From positions 1-60,180 of the forward strand of contig NZ_JANHDN010000010.1 of NCBI RefSeq assembly GCF_024494565.1: 60,180 nucleotides of DNA, given 5' to 3'. Positions 42,638 through 51,330 of the stretch are shown piece by piece (position 1 is the stretch's first letter; each line of letters begins with the position of its first letter). This DNA is from Halorubrum rutilum (GTDB lineage: Archaea; Halobacteriota; Halobacteria; Halobacteriales; Haloferacaceae). A model generated the notes under the pieces. The model ran no database searches. It saw nothing but the letters and a program-made list of their open reading frames with translations, and was not told the origin of the DNA. The position numbers and the translations under genes were made by a program.

Positions 42638-43399
42638 TCACTCCTCAGTCGTCTCGTCTCCTGCGAACAGCCCGGCGACGACCGTCTCGATCAGCGTCTC
42701 CTCGACCGCGTCGTAGGTCCCGTCCGGGACGACCGGCGTCTCCCGCGCCTGCGTGACGAAGAGCAGCGACCGCAGGAGCCCGCGAACGATCTCCGGGTCG
42801 TCGATCCGGAAGTCGTCGCGGGCGACCCACTCTTCGGGCTGCGGGAGCACCCGTCCGAAGCCGGTCCTGCTGTCGCCGTCTCCGCTGTCCCCGCCCGTGC
42901 CGTCGCCGCCCGCGGTGCAGGCTCCGGCGTCGTCACCCTCGCCGGCGTCGCCGAAGCCCGTCCCGTTCAACTGCGCCTCGACGCGCCGGATCTCCCCGTC
43001 GACGAACAGCCGCCGGATCAGGGGGTTCGACCGCACCTGTCCGAGCGTCGTCCGCAGGACCGTCTCGGCCTCCGCCCGCGGGGTCTCCGCCTCGGCGACC
43101 GCCGCTTCGAGCTGGTCGAACAGACGCTCGCGCTCGGCGACCAACACCGCGAGGTACAGCTCCTCCTTCGAATCGAAGAACTGGTAGAACGTGCTCGTGC
43201 CGATCCCCGCCGCGTCCGTCACGTCGCTCACGCGCGTGCGGTCGAAGCCGTGCAGCGCGAACAGCTCGTGGCCCGCCTCGGTCAACTCGCCCCGAATGCG
43301 CTCGCGGTCCTCGTCGGAGAAGCGCGTCACGACGCCCCCCGCCGAGCCGGCCGTCGACCGGGCCCGGCGTCTCGGTTTCTCTGTCTCATACTCGGCCAT
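42638..43399 (-). CDS. TetR/AcrR-family repressor
   Basis: This 253-residue protein starts MAEYETEKPRRRARSTAGSA. The TetR helix-turn-helix is clear at about residues 35-75 (GFDRTRVSDVTDAAGIGTST, FYQFFDSKEELYLAVL). The C-terminal ligand domain contains a Gly/Asp-rich low-complexity insert (GEGDDAGACTAGGDGTGGDS) around residues 155-180. It is divergent from the S-layer-domain/MMPL operon, which it probably represses; an inverted repeat lies over its own promoter. The ligand is unknown but probably hydrophobic, given the transporter. Confidence 0.88.
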   Translation of the reverse strand: MAEYETEKPRRRARSTAGSAGGVVTRFSDEDRERIRGELTEAGHELFALHGFDRTRVSDVTDAAGIGTSTFYQFFDSKEELYLAVLVAERERLFDQLEAAVAEAETPRAEAETVLRTTLGQVRSNPLIRRLFVDGEIRRVEAQLNGTGFGDAGEGDDAGACTAGGDGTGGDSGDGDSRTGFGRVLPQPEEWVARDDFRIDDPEIVRGLLRSLLFVTQARETPVVPDGTYDAVEETLIETVVAGLFAGDETTEE

Positions 43400-43406
43400 G
43401 CGACTC

Positions 43407-43433
43407 CACGAAAGAAACGTTTATTGATTCGTG
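43407..43433. promoter_or_regulatory. Candidate TetR operator over the promoter
   Basis: CACGAA (43407-43412) and TTCGTG (43428-43433) are inverted arms flanking AAACGTTTATTGA, which contains an AATAAAC TATA-like box on the minus strand about 25 bp before the TetR ATG. Binding there would block TATA-box factors, a typical autoregulation site. The arms are short, so chance is not excluded. Confidence 0.45.
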
Positions 43434-43553
43434 AGCTAAGGTGCGAACGTGCAACGAGCCTGCTTCCTCTCGCCGACCAGTCCCGCTCCGGAGTCCCTCC
43501 GACCCCGGAGCGCGAACGCCTCGACCGCCGCGACCGCCGAGGCGCGGTAACGC

Positions 43554-45212
43554 ATGCGGACGCGACAGCTGTCTGTCGTCCTCGTGAGCGTCCTGCTCGT
43601 CGCGAGCGGCGTCGGCGTCGGCGCCGTCGGGGCGTCGCTCTCCGGCGGCGACCCCGTGGACACCGCCGGCGCCGATGCCGCTGCGAGCGTCGCCGGCGAC
43701 GCGCCCGCGCAAGCGGGGAGTAACATCGGCGGATCGCCGGACCTCGACGTGTTCGCGCCGAACCCGAACCTCGTACCGGGACGGACGAACGAGGTCACCC
43801 TCCAGATCGCCAACGACGGGAACTTCCGGTTCGGGAACGCCGCGAACAGCGAGCTCGTCACCACGGCACGCGATGTTCGCGTCGATGTCGAGGCGAGCGG
43901 TCCGCTCTCCGTCGAGTCCGGCGAGACGTCGATCGGCAGCGTGACGACGAACGCGCCCGGTGAGCTACCGGTGAGCCTGAACGTGCCACAGGACGTCGAG
44001 CCCGGCACGTACACCCTCGACCTCGACCTCACGTACGGCTACATCTCCGCCGGTGAGAGCCGGACCGTGACGGTCTCCCGCGATGTTGACGTGCGCGTCC
44101 GCGACGACGCCCGCTTCCGCGTCGTCGGCGTAGAGACCGACGCGCAGGTCGCCGACTCAGGGATGCTGACGGTCGAACTCGAAAACACCGGGTCGGAGCC
44201 GGCTACCGAGGCGGACGTCCAACTCACCTCGGCCGCCGGGGTGCTCACCTTCGGCGGCACCGGGTCGAGCACGGCTCGAATCGCCGAGCTGGCGCCCGGC
44301 GAGACGGCAACGGTCACCTACGACGTCGAAGTTGCCCCCAACTCGGCCGTCCGGTCGTACGTGGTCACGGGACGGGTCGCGTTCAAGGACCCCGACGGGA
44401 TCAGGCGAACCGACGAGACGATCTCGCTCGGAGTCCGCCCCCAGGGCGAACAACAGTTCTCGATCGGCAACGTGAGCGCGGATCTCCGCGTCGGTGAGGA
44501 CGGAGATGTCTACGGGACGGTGACGAACGACGGCCCCGCGACGGCGCGAAACGTCGTCGTTCAGTACGCCGAGGAATCGCCGAGTCTGATTCCGGTCGAG
44601 GAATCTGTCGCCGTCGGGACGCTTGAACCCGGTGCCTCTGCCGACTTCCGACTGCCGCTCGCGGTGAGCGGCGAGGCGGAAGCGGTCGCGCGCACCGCCG
44701 ACGTGGCGGTTCAGTACCGCAATGCCGAGATGGAGCGACGCAGTTACCAAGATCTCGAGCTGTTGTTCGACATCGCTCCCGAGCGCGATCGGTTCGACGT
44801 CGCGGTCGCGGACCGGACCATCCAGGCGGGCGGCGAGCGCACCATCTCCGTCGAGGTGACGAACAACCTCGACGAGGAGGTCAGCGACGTCGAGGCGCGG
44901 CTGTTCGCCGACGACCCGGTCGCGACCGGCGACACCGACACCGGCTACGCGCAGTCGATCGCGCCCGGCGAGAGCGTGACGATGACGTTCGACCTGTCCG
45001 CGACCGGGTCGGCGACGCCCGGCAGCACGTATCCCATCTCGTTCGACTTCCGGTACGACGACGCCGACGGTAACAGCCAGCTGTCGGACACCGTTCGCGT
45101 CCCCATCGACGTGACGGAGTCGGAGGGCGGCGGGCTACCGCTACCGGCCCTCGCGGTCGTGCTTCTGGTCGTTGTGGCCGGCGCCGCGGTGTTCTACCGA
45201 CGGAGGGAGTGA
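43554..45212 (+). CDS. COG1361-like S-layer-domain/NEW3-repeat membrane-anchored protein
   Basis: This 552-residue protein has a signal peptide (QLSVVLVSVLLVASGVGVGA), then four or five beta-sandwich repeats of the NEW3/CARDB kind, each with a LEPGASADFRL-like turn (ELAPGETATVTYDVEV; TLEPGASADFRLPL; SIAPGESVTMTFDL). It ends in a membrane helix (LPLPALAVVLLVVVAGAAVF) and YRRRE. Such COG1361 proteins are commonly encoded before MMPL transporters in haloarchaea, and here only 3 bp separate the genes, so it probably acts as the extracytoplasmic partner. Confidence 0.85.
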   Translation: MRTRQLSVVLVSVLLVASGVGVGAVGASLSGGDPVDTAGADAAASVAGDAPAQAGSNIGGSPDLDVFAPNPNLVPGRTNEVTLQIANDGNFRFGNAANSELVTTARDVRVDVEASGPLSVESGETSIGSVTTNAPGELPVSLNVPQDVEPGTYTLDLDLTYGYISAGESRTVTVSRDVDVRVRDDARFRVVGVETDAQVADSGMLTVELENTGSEPATEADVQLTSAAGVLTFGGTGSSTARIAELAPGETATVTYDVEVAPNSAVRSYVVTGRVAFKDPDGIRRTDETISLGVRPQGEQQFSIGNVSADLRVGEDGDVYGTVTNDGPATARNVVVQYAEESPSLIPVEESVAVGTLEPGASADFRLPLAVSGEAEAVARTADVAVQYRNAEMERRSYQDLELLFDIAPERDRFDVAVADRTIQAGGERTISVEVTNNLDEEVSDVEARLFADDPVATGDTDTGYAQSIAPGESVTMTFDLSATGSATPGSTYPISFDFRYDDADGNSQLSDTVRVPIDVTESEGGGLPLPALAVVLLVVVAGAAVFYRRRE

Positions 45213-45215
45213 CCG

Positions 45216-47690
45216 ATGAGCCAGCTCGGCGATCGGATCGAAAACGCGACGATCGCGCTCAGCGAGATTGTCGTCGTCCGTCGAAGGGCGGTCATCGTCG
45301 CCTTCCTCCTCGTCACGGCGGTGTTCGCCGGCGGGATGACGATGGTCACGACCGAGTCGGACGCGACCGACAGCTTCACCCAAGACGTTCCAGCACAGAA
45401 CGCCCTCGACGCCGTTGAAGAGGAGTTCGAGGCGCCGTTCGCCCCCGACGACGAGTCCACGCAACTCGTTCAGACCGGCACGAACGTGCTCTCGCGAACG
45501 GACCTCCTCGCGAACCTCCGCGTACTCGAACGCGTCGACGAACGCGAAGAGCTCCGGATGGCGTCCGCGAACGGTCCGGCGACCCTCGTCGCACAGCAGC
45601 TCGACCCGAGCGCGACGACGCCGACGGAGCAACAACGGGCGATCCGAACGGCGACCGACACCGAGCTCCGAGCGGCGATCCGGGCGGCGAACGAAGGCCC
45701 GCGGTTCGACAGCCTCGTGTCCGACGACTTCAATCCGAACGAGGCGTCGGCGTCCGCCTCGGTGACGGTGATCACGCACGACGTGCCACAGGGGTTCTCC
45801 GACGGCGACCTCCAGACGGTACAGACGACCATCGAGACGATGGCGGCGGACGAACCGGCCGACATCCGCGCGTTCGGCAGCGGGATCATCAACGCGGAGA
45901 CCGGCCAGATCATCGGCGACTCGCTGGCGCTCGTGATGCCGATCGTCGCCGTGTTGCTGCTGGGCTTTCTCATCATCGCCTATCGGGACCCGATTGATCT
46001 CGCGCTCGGGCTCTCGGCGCTGGTGATGACGCTGATCTGGACGTTCGGATTCCTCGGCTTCTCGGGGATTCCGTTCACTCAACAACAGATCTCGACGCCG
46101 GTGTTGCTCCTCGCCGTCGGCGTCGACTTCGGGATTCACATCATCAACCGGTACCGCGAGGAGACGGTCACCGGCCTCGAGGCGGTCCCGTCGATGCGGA
46201 TCGCGACGCGGCAGCTGATGATCGCGTTCGTCATCGTCACGGCGACCGCGGTGTTCGGATTCGGCGCGAACGCGCTGTCTGACCTTCCGCCGATCCGGAA
46301 CCTCGGCATCATCTCGGCGGTCGGGATCGTGTTCACGTTCCTCATTTTCGGGCTGTTCCTCCCCGCGGCGAAGCTCGAAGTCGATCGACTCCGGGAGCGG
46401 TTCGGCGTTCCCGAGTTCAACTCGGAACCGATCGCCTCCGAGGAGTCCTCGCTCGGGCGGCTGCTCTCGGTGTTCGCAACGGCCGGCGATCGCGCACCGA
46501 TCCTCCTCGTCATCGTCATTCTGCTATTCGGCGGCGGTATGGCCGCGTACGGCACCGGCGTCGACACCTCGTTCTCACAGGAGGACTTCCTTCCCCCGGA
46601 GGAGGAACCCGCGTACGTCCAGTACGTCCCCGAACCGTTCGCCCCCGGCGAGTACACCGTCTCGTCGACGCTCGACATCTTGGAGGATCGGTTCGCCACG
46701 AATCAAGACGAGTCGATCACGATATACGTCGAGGGGCCGATGGAACGCGACGACGCGTTGGAAGGGTTGGTACGGCCGAACGACGACCCGCCCGAAACGC
46801 TCGCTCTCGGCGACGAAAACCGGGTCCGTGCGGAGAGCATCGTGACGGTGATTCGTGACCGCGCGGACCGCGATCCGGCGTTCGCCGCGCTCGTCGCTCG
46901 GAACGACCGGGACGGAGACGGGATTCCCGACCGGAATCTCGACCGCGTCTACAGCGCCTTGTTGTCCTCGCCGTCCGGCGACCGGGCGGAGCGGTATCTG
47001 ACCGAGGACCGTCGCAGCACACAGGTGGTTTACAGCGTCGAACCGGACGCCGAACAGGGGGTGGTGACCGCCCAGAGCCAGGAGTTCGCGACCGAGTTCC
47101 GGTATACGGCGACCGCAACGGGAAGTATCGTCGTCTTCGACGCGATCTCCGGGATCATCTTCGACTCGGCGATTCAGGGGCTCCTGTTGTCCCTGTTGCT
47201 CACGGCCGTGTTCCTGATGATCGTGTACGGAGTGCTCGAGTCGAAACCGCTGTTGGGGATCGTGAACGTGTTTCCGATTCTGGTGTCGGTGGCGTCGCTC
47301 GTAGGTACGATGCGACTGCTCGGTCTCGCTCTCAACGCGCTTACGGCGACGTTGCTGTCGATCGGCGTCGGGCTCGGGATCGCGTACTCCGTACATATCA
47401 CCGCACGGTTCGTCGACGAGTACGACCGACGTGGAGACGCGCTCGACGCGATCCGCACGACGCTGACCGGCACCGGCGGCGCGCTCCTCGGGAGCATGCT
47501 CACCACGTCGCTCGGCACGGGAGCGCTCGCGCTTGCGATCACGCCCGTGCTGGGTAACTTCGGGTTGTTGATGGGGTTGAGCGTCGCGTACTCGTTCATT
47601 ATTTCGGTCGTCGCGCTGCCGCCGGCACTGATACTATGGGACCGAGCGTCCGGGGCCGAAGCGCGAGCCATGGCGGCGCTCCGAAGCTGA
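45216..47690 (+). CDS. MMPL/RND-family exporter
   Basis: This 824-residue polytopic protein has two RND halves. TM1 is about residues 24-45, followed by a large external loop, then clustered helices (LALVMPIVAVLLLGFLIIAY; PVLLLAVGVDFGIHIINRYR) and a second repeat of the same pattern (LLLSLLLTAVFLMIVYGVLE; LSIGVGLGIAYSVHITARFV). It matches the archaeal RND/MMPL (SSD-like) type that exports lipids or hydrophobic compounds by proton or sodium coupling. It is in an operon with the COG1361 protein and divergent from TetR. The substrate is unknown. Confidence 0.9.
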   Translation: MSQLGDRIENATIALSEIVVVRRRAVIVAFLLVTAVFAGGMTMVTTESDATDSFTQDVPAQNALDAVEEEFEAPFAPDDESTQLVQTGTNVLSRTDLLANLRVLERVDEREELRMASANGPATLVAQQLDPSATTPTEQQRAIRTATDTELRAAIRAANEGPRFDSLVSDDFNPNEASASASVTVITHDVPQGFSDGDLQTVQTTIETMAADEPADIRAFGSGIINAETGQIIGDSLALVMPIVAVLLLGFLIIAYRDPIDLALGLSALVMTLIWTFGFLGFSGIPFTQQQISTPVLLLAVGVDFGIHIINRYREETVTGLEAVPSMRIATRQLMIAFVIVTATAVFGFGANALSDLPPIRNLGIISAVGIVFTFLIFGLFLPAAKLEVDRLRERFGVPEFNSEPIASEESSLGRLLSVFATAGDRAPILLVIVILLFGGGMAAYGTGVDTSFSQEDFLPPEEEPAYVQYVPEPFAPGEYTVSSTLDILEDRFATNQDESITIYVEGPMERDDALEGLVRPNDDPPETLALGDENRVRAESIVTVIRDRADRDPAFAALVARNDRDGDGIPDRNLDRVYSALLSSPSGDRAERYLTEDRRSTQVVYSVEPDAEQGVVTAQSQEFATEFRYTATATGSIVVFDAISGIIFDSAIQGLLLSLLLTAVFLMIVYGVLESKPLLGIVNVFPILVSVASLVGTMRLLGLALNALTATLLSIGVGLGIAYSVHITARFVDEYDRRGDALDAIRTTLTGTGGALLGSMLTTSLGTGALALAITPVLGNFGLLMGLSVAYSFIISVVALPPALILWDRASGAEARAMAALRS

Positions 47691-47751
47691 ATCCGGGTCG
47701 GCGAGGAGCCGTGGGGTCCCGCTGCCCGCCGCCGCCCGCCCGGGCGTCCCG

Positions 47752-48360
47752 TTACGGCGGATTCGCGCGCCGGACCGCGATCTCCAGGTCGAACTCGGCC
47801 GGGTCGGTCGAGTCGTTCGCGTCCTCGGCGTCGTACCGCACCACCACGTCCTCGAACGTCCGCGTCCCGGAGTCGAACGACTCGAAGTCGCCTTCGACGT
47901 AGGTCCGCCCAACCGCCGTCCGCTCGTCGACCCGCGGCGGGTGGTACGTCCGGTCGTCCTCCGGCGGCTCGTAGTAGGCGTCGACCCGGAGTTCGAGGGT
48001 GCCGTACGCCTGCTCGCCGGTGTTGCGAACGGTCACGTCGGCGACGATCTGCGACAGGAGGTTCGACTCCACGATCCGAACGATCTCGGTCTCTTCGACC
48101 GTAACTCCGGCCGGACCGGGCGACGCGTCCCCGTCGCCGTCGGCCGCGTCCGCGGTCGGTTCCGCGTCGTCGGAGCCGTCGGTCGCCTCGCTCGCAGTCG
48201 ACTCGTCGTCCGCCGCCGGCGCCGTCTCCCCGGACTGGTCGCCGCCGGCCGTCTCTCCGGTCTGGTCGGCCGCGTTCGATCCGTCCTCGACGAGACACCC
48301 CGCGAGCGCGATCGGGACGGCGGCCGCGAGGAACCGCCGCCGCGAGGGCGGTCGGGTCAC
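47752..48360 (-). CDS. Tat lipoprotein with FxLyD-like domain
   Basis: This 202-residue protein uses GTG 48360, overlapping the stop of the upstream gene (GTGA), so it is translationally coupled. N-terminus: VTRPPSRRRFLAAAVPIALA, lipobox AGC. An acidic linker of about 60 residues precedes one beta domain (SNLLSQIVADVTVRNTGEQA ... DSGTRTFEDVVVRYD) of the FxLyD/DUF3426-like type, an extracytoplasmic Ig-like fold. Function is unknown. Confidence 0.75.
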   Translation of the reverse strand: MTRPPSRRRFLAAAVPIALAGCLVEDGSNAADQTGETAGGDQSGETAPAADDESTASEATDGSDDAEPTADAADGDGDASPGPAGVTVEETEIVRIVESNLLSQIVADVTVRNTGEQAYGTLELRVDAYYEPPEDDRTYHPPRVDERTAVGRTYVEGDFESFDSGTRTFEDVVVRYDAEDANDSTDPAEFDLEIAVRRANPP

Positions 48361-49631
48361 GCCGCCACCCAGGCGTCGGGAAGCCGACCCTGCCAACGGG
48401 GGCGCTCCTCCCACGCGTCGCCGGAGAAGCCGGTCGCGAGGACGAACTCGCCGGCCTGTAGCAGGTAGCCGTACTGCACGCCGGCGAACTCGCCGAGGTC
48501 CGTCCGGTCGCTCCCCACCTCGCGGTGGTAGTAGCGGTGCCACTCGACCGCGTCGTCGGCCGCCTCCGTCGCCGGCGAGATCGGCTCGCGGCCCTCGGTC
48601 GCGCCCGCCGCCAGCGCGTCGGCGAGTCGGTCGCTCGCGGTCTCTGCGTCGGCGTACCGCTGGACGTGGAGCGGCGCCCCGTCGAGCTCGCTCGGCGGCC
48701 CGCGGAACGCGTCCCCCCGACGGTCGGCCGGCTCCGGACGGTCCGCGAAGGTGAAAAACAGCTCCGCGGTCCGGCCGTCCGGCCGGACGACCGGGCCGAG
48801 CCGCTCGCGGAGCGACTCGCGGCGCGCCGCGGGCAGCGCGTCGTCGGTGAACGTCGGCGGGTACGTCTCGCCGTCGTCCTCGTCGTCTCCGTCCGGGTAC
48901 GGCCGGTGCGCGAGCGTCGCGAACCGGCGGCGCTCCGGGACCGCGAGCTCGACGACGACCCCGTCCGGGTCGCCGGGGGCCAGCCGGTCGAGCAGGCGGT
49001 TGTGGATCGGGTCGCGCGAGAACCGCCGGCCGACGTAGATCGGCGTCCGGATCTGGAAGAACGACAGGCGCATCCGTTCGAGCTCCTCCGCGAAGCGGTC
49101 GGCGTCGTTCCGCCGGGCGAACCGATCGAGCACCGGCACGTGTCTGTCGGTCCGCGAGCGGAGCAGTCCCGCGGGGTAAAAGTGCGGTTCGAGCGCGGCC
49201 GCCGCGCGTTCGGCCGCGTCGTACCCGGCGGCTTCGAGCCGCTCGGCCATCCCGACCGTCGGATCGGTCGCCTCGCGGACCGACTCCCGGACGGCGTCCA
49301 CGTCGGCGAGCACGTCGGCGGTCGCCTCGCGGTAGACGCGGATCGCGGCCTCGTACGACGTCGCGAACCACAGCGCGTCGCCGACGACGCCCCGCGTCGC
49401 GGCGGCGAGCGCGGGGTTCGGTCCGGACCTGCCGTCGTCGTCGGATCCGTCGTCGTCGGATCCGTCGCCGTCGGACCCGTCGCCGTCGGACCCGTCGGGC
49501 GCCGTCCCGCCGTCGGCGTCCCCCTCCGAGTCCGGCTCGTCGGGATAGGTGACGCCGTCGACGCCGAGACAGCCGGCGAATCCGGCGGCGACGCCGACGC
49601 CAGCTAGGAGGTCGCGTCGCGTCCGTTGCAC
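48357..49631 (-). CDS. Tat lipoprotein of unknown function
   Basis: This 424-residue protein uses GTG 49631 (VQRTRRDLLAGVGVAAGFAG, lipobox GC). An Asp/Ser/Gly repeat (DGSDGDGSDGDGSDDDGSDD) encoded by a small DNA repeat at 49430-49500 links it to a globular domain of about 330 residues (ALWFATSYEAAIRVYREATA; SFFQIRTPIYVGRRFSRDPI; VQYGYLLQAGEFVLATGFSG). I do not recognise the domain, although the lipoprotein type is widespread in haloarchaea. It forms a two-gene operon with the FxLyD-like lipoprotein. Confidence 0.75.
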   Translation of the reverse strand: MQRTRRDLLAGVGVAAGFAGCLGVDGVTYPDEPDSEGDADGGTAPDGSDGDGSDGDGSDDDGSDDDGRSGPNPALAAATRGVVGDALWFATSYEAAIRVYREATADVLADVDAVRESVREATDPTVGMAERLEAAGYDAAERAAAALEPHFYPAGLLRSRTDRHVPVLDRFARRNDADRFAEELERMRLSFFQIRTPIYVGRRFSRDPIHNRLLDRLAPGDPDGVVVELAVPERRRFATLAHRPYPDGDDEDDGETYPPTFTDDALPAARRESLRERLGPVVRPDGRTAELFFTFADRPEPADRRGDAFRGPPSELDGAPLHVQRYADAETASDRLADALAAGATEGREPISPATEAADDAVEWHRYYHREVGSDRTDLGEFAGVQYGYLLQAGEFVLATGFSGDAWEERPRWQGRLPDAWVAA

Positions 49632-49684
49632 GCACTCCACTCCGACGGGGGAGAACTTAAATTGCCCCCGCCGACGACCGGGCC

Positions 49685-51190
49685 TCACTCCCCCCGGTCG
49701 TCGCCGGCGGTGAAATCGAATCCGTGGACCGATTCGTCGCCGTCCTCGCTCACCGAGTTGTCCGTCTCCGCCGCCGCCTCCGAGTTCGCCCCGTCGGGCT
49801 GCGCTCCGGTCACTCCGTCGGTCGGATTCCCAGTCTGTACCTCTTCGGACGCGGGCGAGTCGCCCGTCGCGTCGTCGCCGGCCGCGCCGTCGGCCGGATC
49901 GGCGGCGGACCGCGCGGCGGCGTCAGCGGCGCCGTCCGCCGCGTCGCCCAGCACCGTCGTGCCGTCGTCGCCCGCGTCCGACGCGTCCAGCGCGGCGACC
50001 GCCCGGCGCTGGATCTCGTCGATCCGGGGCACGTCCGTGACGTTCGAGAGCACCACGGTCGCGGTGACCTCCGTCGCGCCGGGGACCGGCTCGTCGCCGG
50101 CCAACACCTCGACGGTCCCCGTCTCCTCTTCGAGGAGGTACCGCCCCGTCTCGAACCCCTTCCGCGAGATCGCGTCGGGCGGCCCGGAGAGGATCACCAA
50201 CACCCGGTCGGCCGAGTCGACCGAACAGGGGAGCGTCAGCGTCGATTCGAGCGCCCGGCGCACCAGCCGCTTCACGGTCGCGGCGTCGGCGTCCGCGCCG
50301 TCGCTCTCCGGCGCATCGGCGATCCCCAGCAGCCGGAGCAGGCGGGTCACCACGCCCGCGTCGTCGGGCGTGAGCTCGCGCGTCGCGTGGCCGATCGAGG
50401 CGACGCCCCCCACTTCGAGCGTTCGGGTCACGTCGGCCGGGTCGATGCGCAGCTCCGAGACGGACTCGGGGTCGCGCTCGCCGGCCCCGAAGAGCGCCAG
50501 CACGCGGGCGGCGATCGCGTCGTTGATCGCGTCGTACCGCTCGGTCACCGGGTCCCCCCGGCGCCAGGCCTCGTTGTCGACCGGGAAGACGGCGTCCGCG
50601 AGCGGCACGACCGTCCGGATCCCGCGGGCCGCGGTCAGCGCCCGGCGGTCCGGCTCGGTCGCGGCCGGCAGGGCGCCGAGGACGTACACGGGCGTCTCGT
50701 AGATCGAGTCGAGCTCTTCGAGCAGGACGCTCCCGACGCCGGTCCCCGTCCCGCCGCCCAGGCCGGCGACCAGCATCGTCCCGGCCACCTCCGTCTCGTC
50801 GATCCGGTCGAGCGCCCGGCGGATCTCGGGCCGCTCCGCCTCGGCGACCGCCGCACCGGTCTCGGGGTCCCCGCCGACGCCGAACGGGTCGATCTCGCTC
50901 GTGTACGCCTCCGTCTCGTCGACATCTCCGGCGCCGTCGGCGGGCTCGGCGCCGTCGACCGCGTCGGCCTCGGCGGGATCGGGACGCCGTCTGACCGCGG
51001 GGTGCGTGTCGCCGAGCAGGACGCGCCTGTCGTCGGGGACGGCCGTCGCGGCCCGAAACGCGGCGTCGTCCGTGTTGAACACGAGGACATTCCCGTCGCT
51101 GACCGACCGCCCGGAGGCCCGCTCGGCCCGGACCAGCCGGTCGACGATCCGGGTCCCGGCGTCGCCGACGCCGACGAACGCGAGCTTCAT
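49685..51190 (-). CDS. cetZ: Divergent CetZ tubulin-like protein with insertion and long acidic tail
   Basis: This 501-residue protein starts MKLAFVGVGDAGTRIVDRLV. The tubulin/FtsZ GTP signature is LVAGLGGGTGTGVGSV, and further CetZ motifs are aligned with the gene at 51331 (LEVGGVASIGHATREL; GPPDAISRKGFETGRYLL; DVPRIDEIQRRAV). Relative to that gene it has an Asp/Ala-rich insertion at about residues 70-105 and a disordered acidic C-terminus of about 110 residues. CetZ proteins act in cell shape and motility at the envelope. The paralogue arrangement suggests copolymerisation or modulation, which is inference. Confidence 0.9.
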   Translation of the reverse strand: MKLAFVGVGDAGTRIVDRLVRAERASGRSVSDGNVLVFNTDDAAFRAATAVPDDRRVLLGDTHPAVRRRPDPAEADAVDGAEPADGAGDVDETEAYTSEIDPFGVGGDPETGAAVAEAERPEIRRALDRIDETEVAGTMLVAGLGGGTGTGVGSVLLEELDSIYETPVYVLGALPAATEPDRRALTAARGIRTVVPLADAVFPVDNEAWRRGDPVTERYDAINDAIAARVLALFGAGERDPESVSELRIDPADVTRTLEVGGVASIGHATRELTPDDAGVVTRLLRLLGIADAPESDGADADAATVKRLVRRALESTLTLPCSVDSADRVLVILSGPPDAISRKGFETGRYLLEEETGTVEVLAGDEPVPGATEVTATVVLSNVTDVPRIDEIQRRAVAALDASDAGDDGTTVLGDAADGAADAAARSAADPADGAAGDDATGDSPASEEVQTGNPTDGVTGAQPDGANSEAAAETDNSVSEDGDESVHGFDFTAGDDRGE

Positions 51191-51330
51191 GCGACCACCG
51201 GCGGCGACCGTCCACCGGCGACCGAGCCGGCGCCGTGGCCCCGGTCGGAGCGCTCGCCGAGGGGACGGCGCCTCGGACGCTCGGTGACGCGAGCGCCGTC
51301 GGGGCGCCCGGCCGCTCTGGTTCGGGGCAT

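Noticed and set aside
48525..49607. 360-codon plus-strand ORF opposite the Tat lipoprotein
   Set aside because: Arg/Val-rich antisense shadow without domain or start signal.
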